From JBBRLA01 sp038231615 (GTDB lineage Bacteria; Myxococcota_A; Polyangia; Palsa-1104; JAEUJZ01), in the NCBI GenBank assembly GCA_038231615.1, contig JBBRLA010000351.1:1-8748 (forward strand): 8,748 nt of DNA, read 5' to 3'. This document shows, piece after piece, positions 1 through 5,974 of the stretch; within the stretch, counting starts at the first letter, position 1; every line of letters starts with the position of its first letter. A program made the position numbers and the translations under genes. A model generated the notes under the pieces. It saw only the letters and a program-made list of their open reading frames with translations. It had not been told where the DNA came from and did not search any database.

Positions 1-605
1 GCCCTGACCGGCAGCGGCAGGCGCAGGCCGGGATCGCGGATCTCGCCCACCACCGGCACAAAATCGCCGTGCGCGGACGACCACTCGACCACTTGCCCCT
101 TCTTGACCAGGATGCCGAAGACGCGACGCACGCCGCGGGCCGTCAGCTTTTGCGCTTTCTGCTTCAGGTTGCCCAGCGATTGCTCGTTGGCCACTTCAAA
201 GGACAGTTCCTCGACGTGGCGGTCGCCCGTGTCCCGGTCGATCCCGATCTTGAGGATGCTTGCATCACTGCGCAGCTCGTTGATCGTCCTGGGCAAAGGA
301 CCGCTCGGGTCCAGGTCGGGCGGCGGCGGCGCCGTGTCCGCGCGCGTGGTCAGCTCGGTCATGGCTTCGTACTCGTCGGCCACCAGTGCATGCAGCACCG
401 CGGCCAGGCGGGTATGGGGCCGGGCGTGCTCGGGCTTGGCCATGCACAGGATGCGCTCGCCATCTATGATCTGGTAGGGCGAGTCCTCGGGCAAAAGGTG
501 CTCATCCAGCCGCGGTAGACGATCCGCGGCGCCGGGGCAGCGCAGGGGCGTAGAGAAGGAAGCCGATGCACCCGGGGCGAGCATGTAGGGGGGGTTCGAC
601 GCCAT
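1..605 (-). CDS. Uma2 family (DUF820) endonuclease-like protein, C-terminus cut by window edge
   Basis: This minus-strand reading frame starts at ATG 603-605 and stays open to base 1, giving 201 codons with the C-terminus missing. The protein resembles the Uma2/DUF820 family, which has a PD-(D/E)XK nuclease fold. Residues 39-52 (LPEDSPYQIIDGER) match the family's N-terminal strand-turn 'Y-x-hh-DGE', and a His near residue 60-64 precedes a helix. Asp114 in RSDASIL, Glu137 in LSFEVANE and Lys148/Lys150 in LKQKAQKL are at the expected places for the nuclease acidic and lysine residues. 'ARGVRRVFGILVKKGQVVEW' (156-175) is the typical C-terminal strand pair. Uma2 proteins are common in cyanobacteria and myxobacteria, often in many copies, and their biological role is poorly known. 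The start is supported by a TGGTACTTT -10-like box six bases upstream; no ribosome-binding site is seen. The gene is divergent from the zinc-ribbon gene. Family assignment is fairly sure; nuclease activity is inferred. Confidence 0.8.
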   Translation of the reverse strand, partial: MASNPPYMLAPGASASFSTPLRCPGAADRLPRLDEHLLPEDSPYQIIDGERILCMAKPEHARPHTRLAAVLHALVADEYEAMTELTTRADTAPPPPDLDPSGPLPRTINELRSDASILKIGIDRDTGDRHVEELSFEVANEQSLGNLKQKAQKLTARGVRRVFGILVKKGQVVEWSSAHGDFVPVVGEIRDPGLRLPLPVR

Positions 606-611
606 GGCTCA

Positions 612-620
612 AAAGTACCA
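612..620 (-). promoter_or_regulatory. Extended -10-like box for the Uma2 gene, leaderless arrangement
   Basis: On the minus strand TGG-TACTTT ends six bases before the ATG at 605. The hexamer fits TANNNT and has the upstream TGN of an extended -10. Seventeen bases further upstream lies only a poor -35 (TGGCCC, 635-640). The expected transcription start is at or next to the A of the ATG, and there is no ribosome-binding site, so a leaderless mRNA is likely. The same spacing recurs at other genes in the window. Confidence 0.4.
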
Positions 621-802
621 GATAGGGCCGCGGCGGGCCACTCGCGAAATGTTCGCAGTGACTGCCCGGACCCGGGAGGTGGGGTGCCCACGCCTGATCG
701 GGCCTGCCTTTCTTCCTATGTACCCAGACCCTTCTCTCTTTCCCAGCCTCTCGGGCCTCATGCACGGCGTCGAATGGCCGCTGTCAGGCATAAAGGGCCG
801 GG

Positions 803-869
803 GTCGCGCAGAGAGCGACTTCCTTCGCCTTCCGCCACCAGCCCCTGAAGAAATCGCTCTCTGCGTGAC
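803..869. repeat. Long inverted repeat, 16-base arms with one mismatch
   Basis: The left arm 803-818 (GTCGCGCAGAGAGCGA) and right arm 854-869 are reverse complements except at one position (806/866), which would be a G-U pair in RNA. Three more pairs (820-822 with 850-852) continue the stem after one mismatch. Thirty-five bases separate the main arms. No T-tract follows on either strand. It sits between two divergent genes, where no terminator is expected, so it may be an operator, a structured RNA or a small palindromic element. Confidence 0.7.
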
Positions 870-970
870 ATCGGCCTCTCACGCCTGCCATCAGCATTCG
901 GACGCAGCCTGCATGGATTTGCGCGACCGCTGGCCGATGGGCTTGGCGGACGGGCCGTGTGGAAACGATC

Positions 971-979
971 TGCTACCAT
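971..979 (+). promoter_or_regulatory. Extended -10-like box for the zinc-ribbon gene, leaderless arrangement
   Basis: TGC-TACCAT ends six bases before ATG 986 and fits an extended -10 (TGN-TANNNT). No good -35 lies 16-18 bases upstream. The arrangement matches that upstream of the Uma2 and lipoprotein genes and helps choose 986 over the GTG at 959, which would lie upstream of this box. Confidence 0.4.
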
Positions 980-985
980 GGAGAA

Positions 986-1537
986 ATGGACCTTCTTTGC
1001 CCGCGTTGCCTGGTGCCGCTGCAAGGCGCTACGGCGCAAGACTTGTTCCTTCACGCCTGCCCGCGCTGCGGCGGGCTCTGGCTGAATGAACGGGGGGCAG
1101 CCCGGGTGGACCAGGCGCTGACGGAAAAGGCGCTGGCGCTGGCCGACGCGGCATCGCGGGCCGCCAGCGCTGCGGCCAACGAGGCGCGCTACATCAACTG
1201 CCCGGTGTGCACGGAATCCCTTATTCGTTCCCCGATCGGAGAGGCAGGGGTGATCGTCGATCGCTGCCCGGAGGACGGCACCTGGTACGATCGCGACGAA
1301 TTGCAGAAGATCGGGCGGGCCCTGCAAAAAACGCAACCGGTGGCCCCTTCGTCGCCCCCGCCCCCACCGAAGACTCGCCCCAGGTTCCGGCCCCCCACGC
1401 CGCCCGCCAAGGCTGGCTCCAAGGCTGCGCCCACGCCGCCCGCCAAGAAGCCAGCGCCTGCCAGCAAGACCGATACGGTTGAGGTGGTCGTCGGGGTCGT
1501 CCAGGTAAGCCTGGACTTGCTCTCGCTCTTTCTGTAG
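986..1537 (+). CDS. Double zinc-ribbon (zf-TFIIB type) protein with Pro-rich tail
   Basis: This protein of 183 residues starts at ATG 986; an in-frame GTG at 959 would add nine residues. The first ribbon uses Cys5/Cys8 (CPRC) and Cys25/Cys28 (CPRCGGLWLNERG), the hallmark of zf-TFIIB domain proteins. The second starts at Cys72/Cys75 and continues with RCPEDGTWYDRDEL (93-106), where Cys94 is the third ligand. At the fourth position is Asp97, where relatives usually have His or Cys. A helix rich in Ala and charged residues joins the two ribbons. The tail (about 110-160) is rich in Pro, Ala and Lys with a repeated PTPPAK, followed by a short hydrophobic C-terminus (EVVVGVVQVSLDLLSLFL) that could be an amphipathic or membrane-touching segment. 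Proteins of this type are frequent in Myxococcota and lack a settled function. It converges on the GH19 gene with only 21 bases between them. Confidence 0.8.
   Translation: MDLLCPRCLVPLQGATAQDLFLHACPRCGGLWLNERGAARVDQALTEKALALADAASRAASAAANEARYINCPVCTESLIRSPIGEAGVIVDRCPEDGTWYDRDELQKIGRALQKTQPVAPSSPPPPPKTRPRFRPPTPPAKAGSKAAPTPPAKKPAPASKTDTVEVVVGVVQVSLDLLSLFL
1394..1447 (+). repeat. 18-base tandem-type direct repeat coding PTPPAK
   Basis: CCCACGCCGCCCGCCAAG occurs at 1394-1411 and again, identically, at 1430-1447, with a 36-base period. It encodes two PTPPAK units in the Pro-rich tail of the zinc-ribbon protein. Identity at the DNA level suggests a recent local duplication within the linker. Confidence 0.8.
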
Positions 1538-1558
1538 TACGCGAAACCGGTGAATCGC

Positions 1559-2521
1559 TCAGATGCCCAGGAACTTCTTGGCGCGGTTCCAGTAAAGGAC
1601 GCGGTCGGCAGCTCCGTTCTGGCCGCCGTTGATGATCTGGGTGACTCGGGTGAAGTTGCCCGTGTCGGCAACGGGGTTCAGGTGGTTGTGCTCCCAAAAC
1701 CAGGCCGAGGTGCGGAAGGCGTTGGCAGGCTGCTCGGCCAGTTCCGGATGATTGACCAGGTCCAGGTGCAGGTCCCTGCCGGCGTTGGTGTAGTTGGTGC
1801 GGCCGGTCAGCATCAGCGGCCCGCGTCCCTTGAACTTCACGCCGTCGCCGGGGAAACAGTTGCCCAGACCCTTGCAGCGGCCCTCGTACTCCTTGCCCGA
1901 GGCGAACTCCTGGAAGGCCGTCAGGCCGACGCTCTCGTGGGCCATCTGCGCCAGGAACATGGCCTCGCGCTGCTTCGTGTTGATGTTTGCCTCGGCCATG
2001 GCCTGGTTCAGGAACGGGGCATACTCGGTCGCCTTGGCCAGGGACAGGTTGGGCAAGAGTTCGTGGAGCTGCGCCGGGGTGATCTCGCCGGCCTTGGCGA
2101 TGTTGGCCTGCACGGGCGCGGCATTCGGCGCGATGACGGGGACCGGGGCCGGGATGCTGCCCGTCGGCATGAAGTCGATGCCCGGCGAAGTCGCCTGGTT
2201 GCCCGCCTGGCGGAAGTCGCCCGAGAAGCGAGACAGGCTGTTCATCGCCACCATCGGCTGACTGCCCTTTTCCCCCGGGCTGGCCGAGACGGCCTCAAGG
2301 GTCCCCGCAAGGCGCATGCTCCCGTTCCCGCCGCTCTGGCTGCGCAGCGTGGCGGCGGCGTCACCGGCGGCCTTCTGCCCGCCCTGGCTCACCAGGAAAC
2401 CGACGCCGGACACAACGGCCAGGCCGAAGCACATGAGCAGCGCCTTCTCGGCGCCGGTGAAGCCGCGCTGGTCGCGAAGGATGGCGGGACCGGAGCAGTG
2501 GGTGATCGACTTCATTCTCAT
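1559..2521 (-). CDS. GH19 chitinase/lysozyme with class III (prepilin-like) N-terminal signal
   Basis: The predicted product of 320 residues is a glycoside hydrolase family 19 enzyme (about 150-320) that would cleave chitin or the glycan of peptidoglycan. Seen: AQMAHES (191-197) with Glu196 as likely acid and Glu205 nine residues on as likely base, the spacing known from loopless bacterial GH19 enzymes. Then EYEGR...GLGN (211-221), GDGVKFKGRGPLMLTGRTNY (225-244), FRTSAWFWEHN and INGG. The N-terminus has RGFTGAEKALLM (19-30): Gly20|Phe21 with Glu at +5 and then a hydrophobic stretch (27-44), the pattern cut by prepilin peptidases and typical of type IV/Flp-like pilins. A Gly/Ala/Ser/Pro-rich linker (50-145) joins the two parts. 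The start at 2521 is preceded by AGGA with seven bases spacing; an in-frame start at 2722 would add 67 Arg-rich, non-conserved-looking residues. Enzyme family is sure; pilin-like export is inferred. Confidence 0.88.
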   Translation of the reverse strand: MRMKSITHCSGPAILRDQRGFTGAEKALLMCFGLAVVSGVGFLVSQGGQKAAGDAAATLRSQSGGNGSMRLAGTLEAVSASPGEKGSQPMVAMNSLSRFSGDFRQAGNQATSPGIDFMPTGSIPAPVPVIAPNAAPVQANIAKAGEITPAQLHELLPNLSLAKATEYAPFLNQAMAEANINTKQREAMFLAQMAHESVGLTAFQEFASGKEYEGRCKGLGNCFPGDGVKFKGRGPLMLTGRTNYTNAGRDLHLDLVNHPELAEQPANAFRTSAWFWEHNHLNPVADTGNFTRVTQIINGGQNGAADRVLYWNRAKKFLGI

Positions 2522-2830
2522 CGGCTGATCCTGCCTTGGGTCAGGGGTGGGCAAAAGTTCCAGCAAGCGCCGTACCTGAGCGCGATACCCACGTGCTCCG
2601 CGCCTGGCCGGTACCTCAACCAAGCCGGGTTCCTCGTGTGAAAGAGATCGCCCCGGGCGGCTTTTTCCGGCACGTCGGCGTCCATGTCCGGCCGCGCGTT
2701 GCCTCGATCCTGCTGCTCGCATCCCGCACAGTGAGGGTTATACCCAGCAGGACCTGGGTCCTCACATCCGGCAACCCTGTTGGCGAAGGCGGATCCGGTC
2801 TGCCCTGGGCTGGGCCGTGGTATTTCTATT
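2522..2830. other. Intergenic spacer between two minus-strand genes
   Basis: About 309 bases lie between the stop of the small secreted-protein gene and the start of the GH19 gene. The spacer holds an AGGA ribosome-binding site (2529-2532) for GH19 and a bulged hairpin at 2731-2765. No convincing reading frame and no clear -35/-10 pair could be found on either strand. Confidence 0.5.
2731..2765 (-). terminator. Bulged stem-loop downstream of the small secreted-protein gene
   Basis: GTGAGG (2731-2736) pairs with CCTCAC (2760-2765), and ACCCAG (2742-2747) pairs with CTGGGT (2754-2759). The loop has six bases and there is a five-base bulge on one side. It lies 65 bases beyond the stop codon at 2831. 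There is no following T-tract on the minus strand, so it may be a transcript-end or stabilising structure, or a leader element of the GH19 gene, rather than a classic terminator. Confidence 0.35.
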
Positions 2831-3328
2831 TCAGAGCTTTTCAGGCTTGGGTGGGCAGGGGCCGGTCTGTTCGTAGTGGTCCTTCTTCCAGGTGAAGAGG
2901 CTGCACACGTGGCGCGGGCCGTCCCGGGTGGTGAAACGAACGGCGTCGGGGCCGGCGGTCCCACGCTGCGCCTGCGCTTCGACGAGCAGGCCGAAGCCCA
3001 GGAAGCCGAGTTTGCGCCAGCCGGCGCCGGCCTTCTTCACCACCCAGATCGGCCGGTTGACCGGACGCACGCCCCCGTCGTCCTCGGTGGTGCCGGCGAT
3101 GAGCCATTCGGCGGTGCCGTCGTGATCCAGGTCGGCCTGGATGATGTCCACCTCGGCCAGCTTCAACTTCTTCGCCTCGGGCTGGTTGCCGAGGATCTTG
3201 CGCACTCCGGCGGGGACCTGGGCGTAGGCGAGCGTCTTGTGTTCGGCGGGCGGCGCCTCGGGAGGACCGGCGAAGGCGGGCGCGGTACACAGACAGAGAA
3301 ACACGGCGGCGTGTCGCGTCAGCTTCAT
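2831..3328 (-). CDS. Small exported protein with a D-x-D-x-DG motif, function unknown
   Basis: The protein has 165 residues. It starts with a standard Sec signal peptide, residues 1-20 (MKLTRHAAVFLCLCTAPAFA), with an AFA|G cleavage site. The mature part has 'IIQADLDHDGTAEWLIAG' (62-79). Here Asp66-x-Asp68-x-Asp70-Gly71 matches the calcium-binding loop seen in FG-GAP/VCBS and dockerin-like repeats, but only one copy is present. The C-terminal part carries two Cys residues that could form a disulfide bond. Many myxobacterial secreted proteins have this short 'DLDGDG-x-x-EWL' form. No ribosome-binding site precedes the ATG; TATGCT lies nine bases upstream. I do not recognise a specific family. 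It sits 69 bases downstream of the lipoprotein gene on the same strand and could share its transcript. Confidence 0.75.
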   Translation of the reverse strand: MKLTRHAAVFLCLCTAPAFAGPPEAPPAEHKTLAYAQVPAGVRKILGNQPEAKKLKLAEVDIIQADLDHDGTAEWLIAGTTEDDGGVRPVNRPIWVVKKAGAGWRKLGFLGFGLLVEAQAQRGTAGPDAVRFTTRDGPRHVCSLFTWKKDHYEQTGPCPPKPEKL

Positions 3329-3397
3329 GATGAGAAGAGCATAGCCGACCTGTCCCGTTCCGCGGAAGAGATCGACATCCTGGGGTACCCGTTGCGT

Positions 3398-4399
3398 TCA
3401 GTTGGGCAGGGCGAAGTCCTTGATCACGCCCATGTGCTGCATGTTCAGGGCGCCGCTGTCGCCCATCTGGACCGGCATGACATCGCTCAGGGGCGTGTAG
3501 ACCCGGCTGTCGAAGACCAGCCCATTGGGGAAGGTGGCCGCGCCGATGTGCACCGGCTGGCGCAGCGCGTTCAGATCCGGGGCGGGCAGGACCCAATCAT
3601 AGGGCTTAGCGCGGCTGGCGTTGGTGCCGACGACGCCGTGGTTGTCGACGGGCTCCGGGTCCAGCAAAAGATCCGTCACCACCACCGGCCCCAGCGTGGC
3701 GAGACATGGCTCGCCGGTGCTGCCGGTGTTGAAGTCACCGCCGATGACCAGGAACACGCCGGCCGGTACCTTCATTTTGACAAAATCCACCAGCGCCTTG
3801 GCCTGGCCATCGCGCTTGGCCGAACTGCTGGTCAACAGATGCACGCTGACCGCCCACAGATCCTTGGGGCCGGGCACGTCCACCCGCGCCCACACGAATT
3901 CGCGATCGGTGGTCAGCGGATCGTCCCACACGCCGGAGTCCACGATGGGGAAGCGGCTGATGACGCCATTCGGAATGCTGCCTTGCGGCTCCCGGTAATA
4001 GGAGAAGGAGGGGCCGAAGTTGGCGTCAACCATGGCGCGCAGGACGGCCGCAGTGTTGTCGCCGTAGTTGAATTCCTGCATCAGCATCACATCCGCCTTC
4101 AAACCCACCAGGATGCGCAGGCCCTCGCCCGGATCGTAGGACTGAAGCTTGCCGCTGCTCAGGTTGGAGGCCATGATGCGGATGACGGTGCGCCCACCCA
4201 GATCGGCGGAGGACGCATCGGCCGGGACCAAGTCTGCGGGGGCGCCGCGCAGGTCGCGCCTGGATTCAGGCAGGTCCTGGCTGGCGGCGGCATCCGCAGG
4301 ACCGGCGCTGTCAGCGGCAGAAGCGGCATCCGTGGGATTGGAGGTATCGGTACAGGCCAGGCCGAAAAACGAAAAGAGCACCAGCAGGGTCGTGCGCAT
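3398..4399 (-). CDS. Endonuclease/exonuclease/phosphatase (EEP) fold lipoprotein
   Basis: The product has 333 residues from ATG 4397-4399. The N-terminus (MRTTLLVLFSFFGLAC) is a lipoprotein signal with Cys16 as the likely lipidated residue, though Gly at -3 is less usual than Leu. Residues 17-69 form a low-complexity Asp/Ala/Pro-rich linker of the kind seen in surface lipoproteins of Myxococcota. The catalytic domain (70-333) shows EEP superfamily motifs: MASNL (Asn79), MQEFN (Glu109), SRFPI (148-152), SVHLL (His187), GGDFNTG (Asp222, Asn224) and a C-terminal His322. These residues usually bind Mg2+ and a phosphodiester or phosphomonoester. The substrate could be extracellular DNA, RNA or a phospholipid; the sequence does not tell. 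An upstream in-frame start at 4612 would add 71 residues overlapping the reductase gene and bury the signal peptide, so it is rejected. Confidence 0.85.
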   Translation of the reverse strand: MRTTLLVLFSFFGLACTDTSNPTDAASAADSAGPADAAASQDLPESRRDLRGAPADLVPADASSADLGGRTVIRIMASNLSSGKLQSYDPGEGLRILVGLKADVMLMQEFNYGDNTAAVLRAMVDANFGPSFSYYREPQGSIPNGVISRFPIVDSGVWDDPLTTDREFVWARVDVPGPKDLWAVSVHLLTSSSAKRDGQAKALVDFVKMKVPAGVFLVIGGDFNTGSTGEPCLATLGPVVVTDLLLDPEPVDNHGVVGTNASRAKPYDWVLPAPDLNALRQPVHIGAATFPNGLVFDSRVYTPLSDVMPVQMGDSGALNMQHMGVIKDFALPN

Positions 4400-4405
4400 G
4401 GGCGG

Positions 4406-4414
4406 AAGGTAGCA
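4406..4414 (-). promoter_or_regulatory. Extended -10-like box for the EEP lipoprotein gene, leaderless arrangement
   Basis: On the minus strand TGC-TACCTT ends six bases before the ATG at 4399, nearly the same box as TGC-TACCAT upstream of the zinc-ribbon gene. No ribosome-binding site or clear -35 is visible. This favours 4399 as the true start and a transcript of its own for this gene. Confidence 0.4.
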
Positions 4415-4481
4415 CACAGTAGGCCCAGGAGATCTTTCCTGCCTGAACTGCCGCCCGCCGTTGTACTGACCGGCCCGGGTC

Positions 4482-5126
4482 TTACGACTTGAGCAGCTTG
4501 AAAGCGTGCGTCCACTGTCCCCGGAGCATGCCGGGGACGCACCACAGCTGGCATAGCGCCTCGATCGGGCGGGCGGACTCGACAAGGCCCATGTCCTCCG
4601 CCGCCCAGCCAAATTGATGGAGCAAGGCCGAGACCTCCTCCTTGGCCTTGGGGTCGTTGCCGCAAATGAACATGCTGGGCGGGCCGCCGGGGAAGCTGGG
4701 GTTCACCATGAAGGCGTTGCCCACCGAGTTCCACGCTTTGACGAATTTCGCGGCGGGAAAAGCCGCTTGCAGACGCTCCATGAGAGACTCGTTCGGCCCG
4801 GTGAAGTAGCGCAGGACCCCGTGGTCAGGGGGGGCGTCGGCGATCGGGTTGGTGCTATCGACGATGACCTTGCCGGCCAGATTGTCGGTCCCGGCCAGCG
4901 TCAGCACTTCCAGGGCGGCGGTGCCCTTCACCGCAAGGACCAGGACTTCGCTGGACGAAGCGGTCTCGGCAAAGGTGCCGGCGGTGATGCCCTGTGCGGC
5001 GCCAAACGGTGCGAGCTTGGCTGGGTCGCGACTGCCGATGCGCACCGCATGACCATGCTTCTTGAACCCCGCAGCGAGGACTTGGGCGACTTGCCCGGAA
5101 CCAAGGACTCCAATGGACTTGCTCAT
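4482..5126 (-). CDS. NADPH-dependent F420 reductase-like NAD(P)-binding oxidoreductase
   Basis: The product has 214 residues, the usual length of the family. It opens with a Rossmann fold: GVLGSGQVAQVL (6-17), with the Gly9-x-Gly11-x-x-Ala14 nucleotide-binding turn. IGSRDPAKL (30-38) follows, in which Ser32/Arg33 usually hold the 2'-phosphate of NADP. VLVLAVKG and 'VIVDSTNPI' are the later Rossmann strands of the F420_oxidored family. Related proteins reduce coenzyme F420 with NADPH or have drifted to other substrates such as ferric-reductase-like or dinucleotide-binding roles. No F420 biosynthesis genes are in view, so F420 use is not shown. AGGAG (5133-5137) six bases before the ATG fixes the start. 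It is a cytoplasmic protein and stands alone, with 82 bases to the lipoprotein gene. Confidence 0.82.
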   Translation of the reverse strand: MSKSIGVLGSGQVAQVLAAGFKKHGHAVRIGSRDPAKLAPFGAAQGITAGTFAETASSSEVLVLAVKGTAALEVLTLAGTDNLAGKVIVDSTNPIADAPPDHGVLRYFTGPNESLMERLQAAFPAAKFVKAWNSVGNAFMVNPSFPGGPPSMFICGNDPKAKEEVSALLHQFGWAAEDMGLVESARPIEALCQLWCVPGMLRGQWTHAFKLLKS

Positions 5127-5132
5127 GGGCTG

Positions 5133-5137
5133 CTCCT
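5133..5137 (-). promoter_or_regulatory. Ribosome-binding site of the F420 reductase-like gene
   Basis: AGGAG lies six bases before the ATG at 5126. It is one of the few clear Shine-Dalgarno sites in the window, and contrasts with the leaderless-looking starts of several neighbours. Confidence 0.75.
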
Positions 5138-5163
5138 GTCACAGGGGGGGAAAATGGACCCGC

Positions 5164-5192
5164 ACGCTACCACGACCGGACGCGACATGCCA
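5164..5192 (-). promoter_or_regulatory. Possible promoter of the F420 reductase-like gene
   Basis: On the minus strand TGGCAT (5187-5192), a 17-base spacer and TAGCGT (5164-5169) preceded by TGG form a weak -35/-10 pair. The predicted transcript would have a leader of about 30 bases carrying the AGGAG site. The -35 matches the consensus poorly, so this is only a candidate. Confidence 0.25.
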
Positions 5193-5230
5193 CGGCTGAC
5201 TCGGTCTTCCCGGCACAGGGCCTCGGCAGG

Positions 5231-5248
5231 CCCGGCACAACAGCCGGG
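5231..5248 (-). terminator. GC-rich hairpin downstream of the ATPase/DUF4276 operon
   Basis: CCCGGC (5231-5236) and GCCGGG (5243-5248) form a perfect six-base stem with a six-base loop, 33 bases beyond the DUF4276 stop codon. A second short hairpin (GGCCT 5219-5223 with AGGCC 5228-5232) overlaps its far edge. There is no T-tract, so termination is possible but not shown. Confidence 0.35.
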
Positions 5249-5281
5249 ATTCGGAAGTTCGGAGCCTGGTGACCGGCGCAC

Positions 5282-5974
5282 CTACGCCACCCGCTTGCAT
5301 CCGGGATCAGGCAGGAGATGCCCGTCTGCAAGCGTCTTGAGTTCTTTCACAAACGGGGCGAAGTGCTGTGGACAAGCCAGGAGCAGATCCTCCAGGCTGG
5401 TGCGCTGCAAGATCCAGGTGGCATCGGATATCTCGTTGTAGGCGCATTGGCTGCGATACCGTTTGAACAACTCCTGCACCACGCGCTTGGGAAAGCGATC
5501 ATCGTTCTGGTCCTCGACGGGCTGCCGCCAATTATTGCGTATCTTGTCCTGGGTTTTGAGCCGCGCTGCCAGCGCCTCGTGAGCGGCCAGCACAAGGACC
5601 TCCAGGTCGTGCTTGAAACAGTGAACGCGGAAGTGGTTGTGCACCGCCTCGTCGAGACCCTTACGCTGCGCCTGCTTGCTGAAGCTGGCCTGAAGCAGCG
5701 CCTCCATGGCAGGAAACGAACAGTGCCTAAGGTCAGTCCCGTCGAAGTCCTTCATGGGATAAAGGTCCGGCAGGGCAAATACCCAATCTTCTGGGCGTTC
5801 GCGCAAATGTCCCACTGCCTTGTGGGGGACCTCCTTGAGGATTCGCGCTTTCCCTCCCAGCGGCAGGAACTGAATGCCTACCCGCCGCGCGCGCGCGGCT
5901 TCGCGAACCGGCTGGAGCACGGTCTCCAACGCCACCCGATCGCTCTCTCCTTCGACGTATACCAACACGTTCAA
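5282..5974 (-). CDS. DUF4276 family TOPRIM-like protein, partner of the adjacent ATPase
   Basis: The product has 230 residues and starts at TTG 5972-5974. That start has GGAGG seven bases upstream and overlaps the ATPase stop codon by four bases (TTGA), which implies translational coupling. The protein fits DUF4276, a family usually related to the TOPRIM fold. LVYVEGESDR (4-13) supplies the conserved acidic residues Glu8/Glu10 after strand one. VFALPDLYPMKDFDGT (65-80) matches the family's 'D-x-Y-x(3)-D-F-x-G' segment with Asp70. HDLEVLVLAAHEAL (122-135) matches the helix carrying a conserved Glu. TOPRIM-like proteins beside ABC-type ATPases act as Mg2+-dependent nucleases in OLD-family systems; nuclease activity here is inferred. 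An alternative start at GTG 5966-5968 would remove two residues. The protein is cytoplasmic, and an AT-richer, different codon use is visible in parts. Confidence 0.82.
   Translation of the reverse strand: MNVLVYVEGESDRVALETVLQPVREAARARRVGIQFLPLGGKARILKEVPHKAVGHLRERPEDWVFALPDLYPMKDFDGTDLRHCSFPAMEALLQASFSKQAQRKGLDEAVHNHFRVHCFKHDLEVLVLAAHEALAARLKTQDKIRNNWRQPVEDQNDDRFPKRVVQELFKRYRSQCAYNEISDATWILQRTSLEDLLLACPQHFAPFVKELKTLADGHLLPDPGCKRVA

Larger units (their letters stand above)
606..985. other. Divergent intergenic spacer without a convincing gene
   Basis: This 380-base stretch separates the divergent Uma2 and zinc-ribbon genes. It holds a -10-like box at each end and a long inverted repeat at 803-869. 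A plus-strand open frame crosses it (604-1089), but its composition does not look coding and it runs into the zinc-ribbon gene in another frame. The length is generous for a simple divergent promoter, so a small RNA or a decayed element cannot be excluded. Confidence 0.5.

Noticed and set aside
604..1089. Plus-strand open frame of 161 codons in the divergent spacer
   Set aside because: It has no recognisable domain or ribosome-binding site, mixed composition, and overlaps the well-supported zinc-ribbon gene in another frame.
1550..2641. Plus-strand open frame of 363 codons
   Set aside because: It is the antisense shadow of the GH19 gene. The minus strand has clear family motifs; this frame has none.
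2649..2666. GC-rich stem followed by TTTTT on the plus strand, like a terminator
   Set aside because: Only three or four pairs can form, and no plus-strand gene ends nearby.
2522..2722. Upstream in-frame start adding 67 residues to the GH19 protein
   Set aside because: The added part is Arg/Gly/Pro-rich and would bury the prepilin-like signal. AGGA lies seven bases before the internal ATG at 2521.
4426..4441. Imperfect palindrome CAGGA-GATCTT-TCCTG upstream of the lipoprotein gene
   Set aside because: Five-base arms around a six-base core are too short to claim an operator.
2780..4492. Plus-strand open frame of 570 codons
   Set aside because: It lies opposite the secreted-protein and EEP lipoprotein genes, which show signal peptides and catalytic motifs. 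Its His/Gly/Arg/Asp-rich composition without motifs is typical of antisense shadows in GC-rich DNA.
4400..4612. Upstream in-frame start adding 71 residues to the EEP protein
   Set aside because: It would overlap the end of the reductase gene and hide a clear lipoprotein signal peptide.
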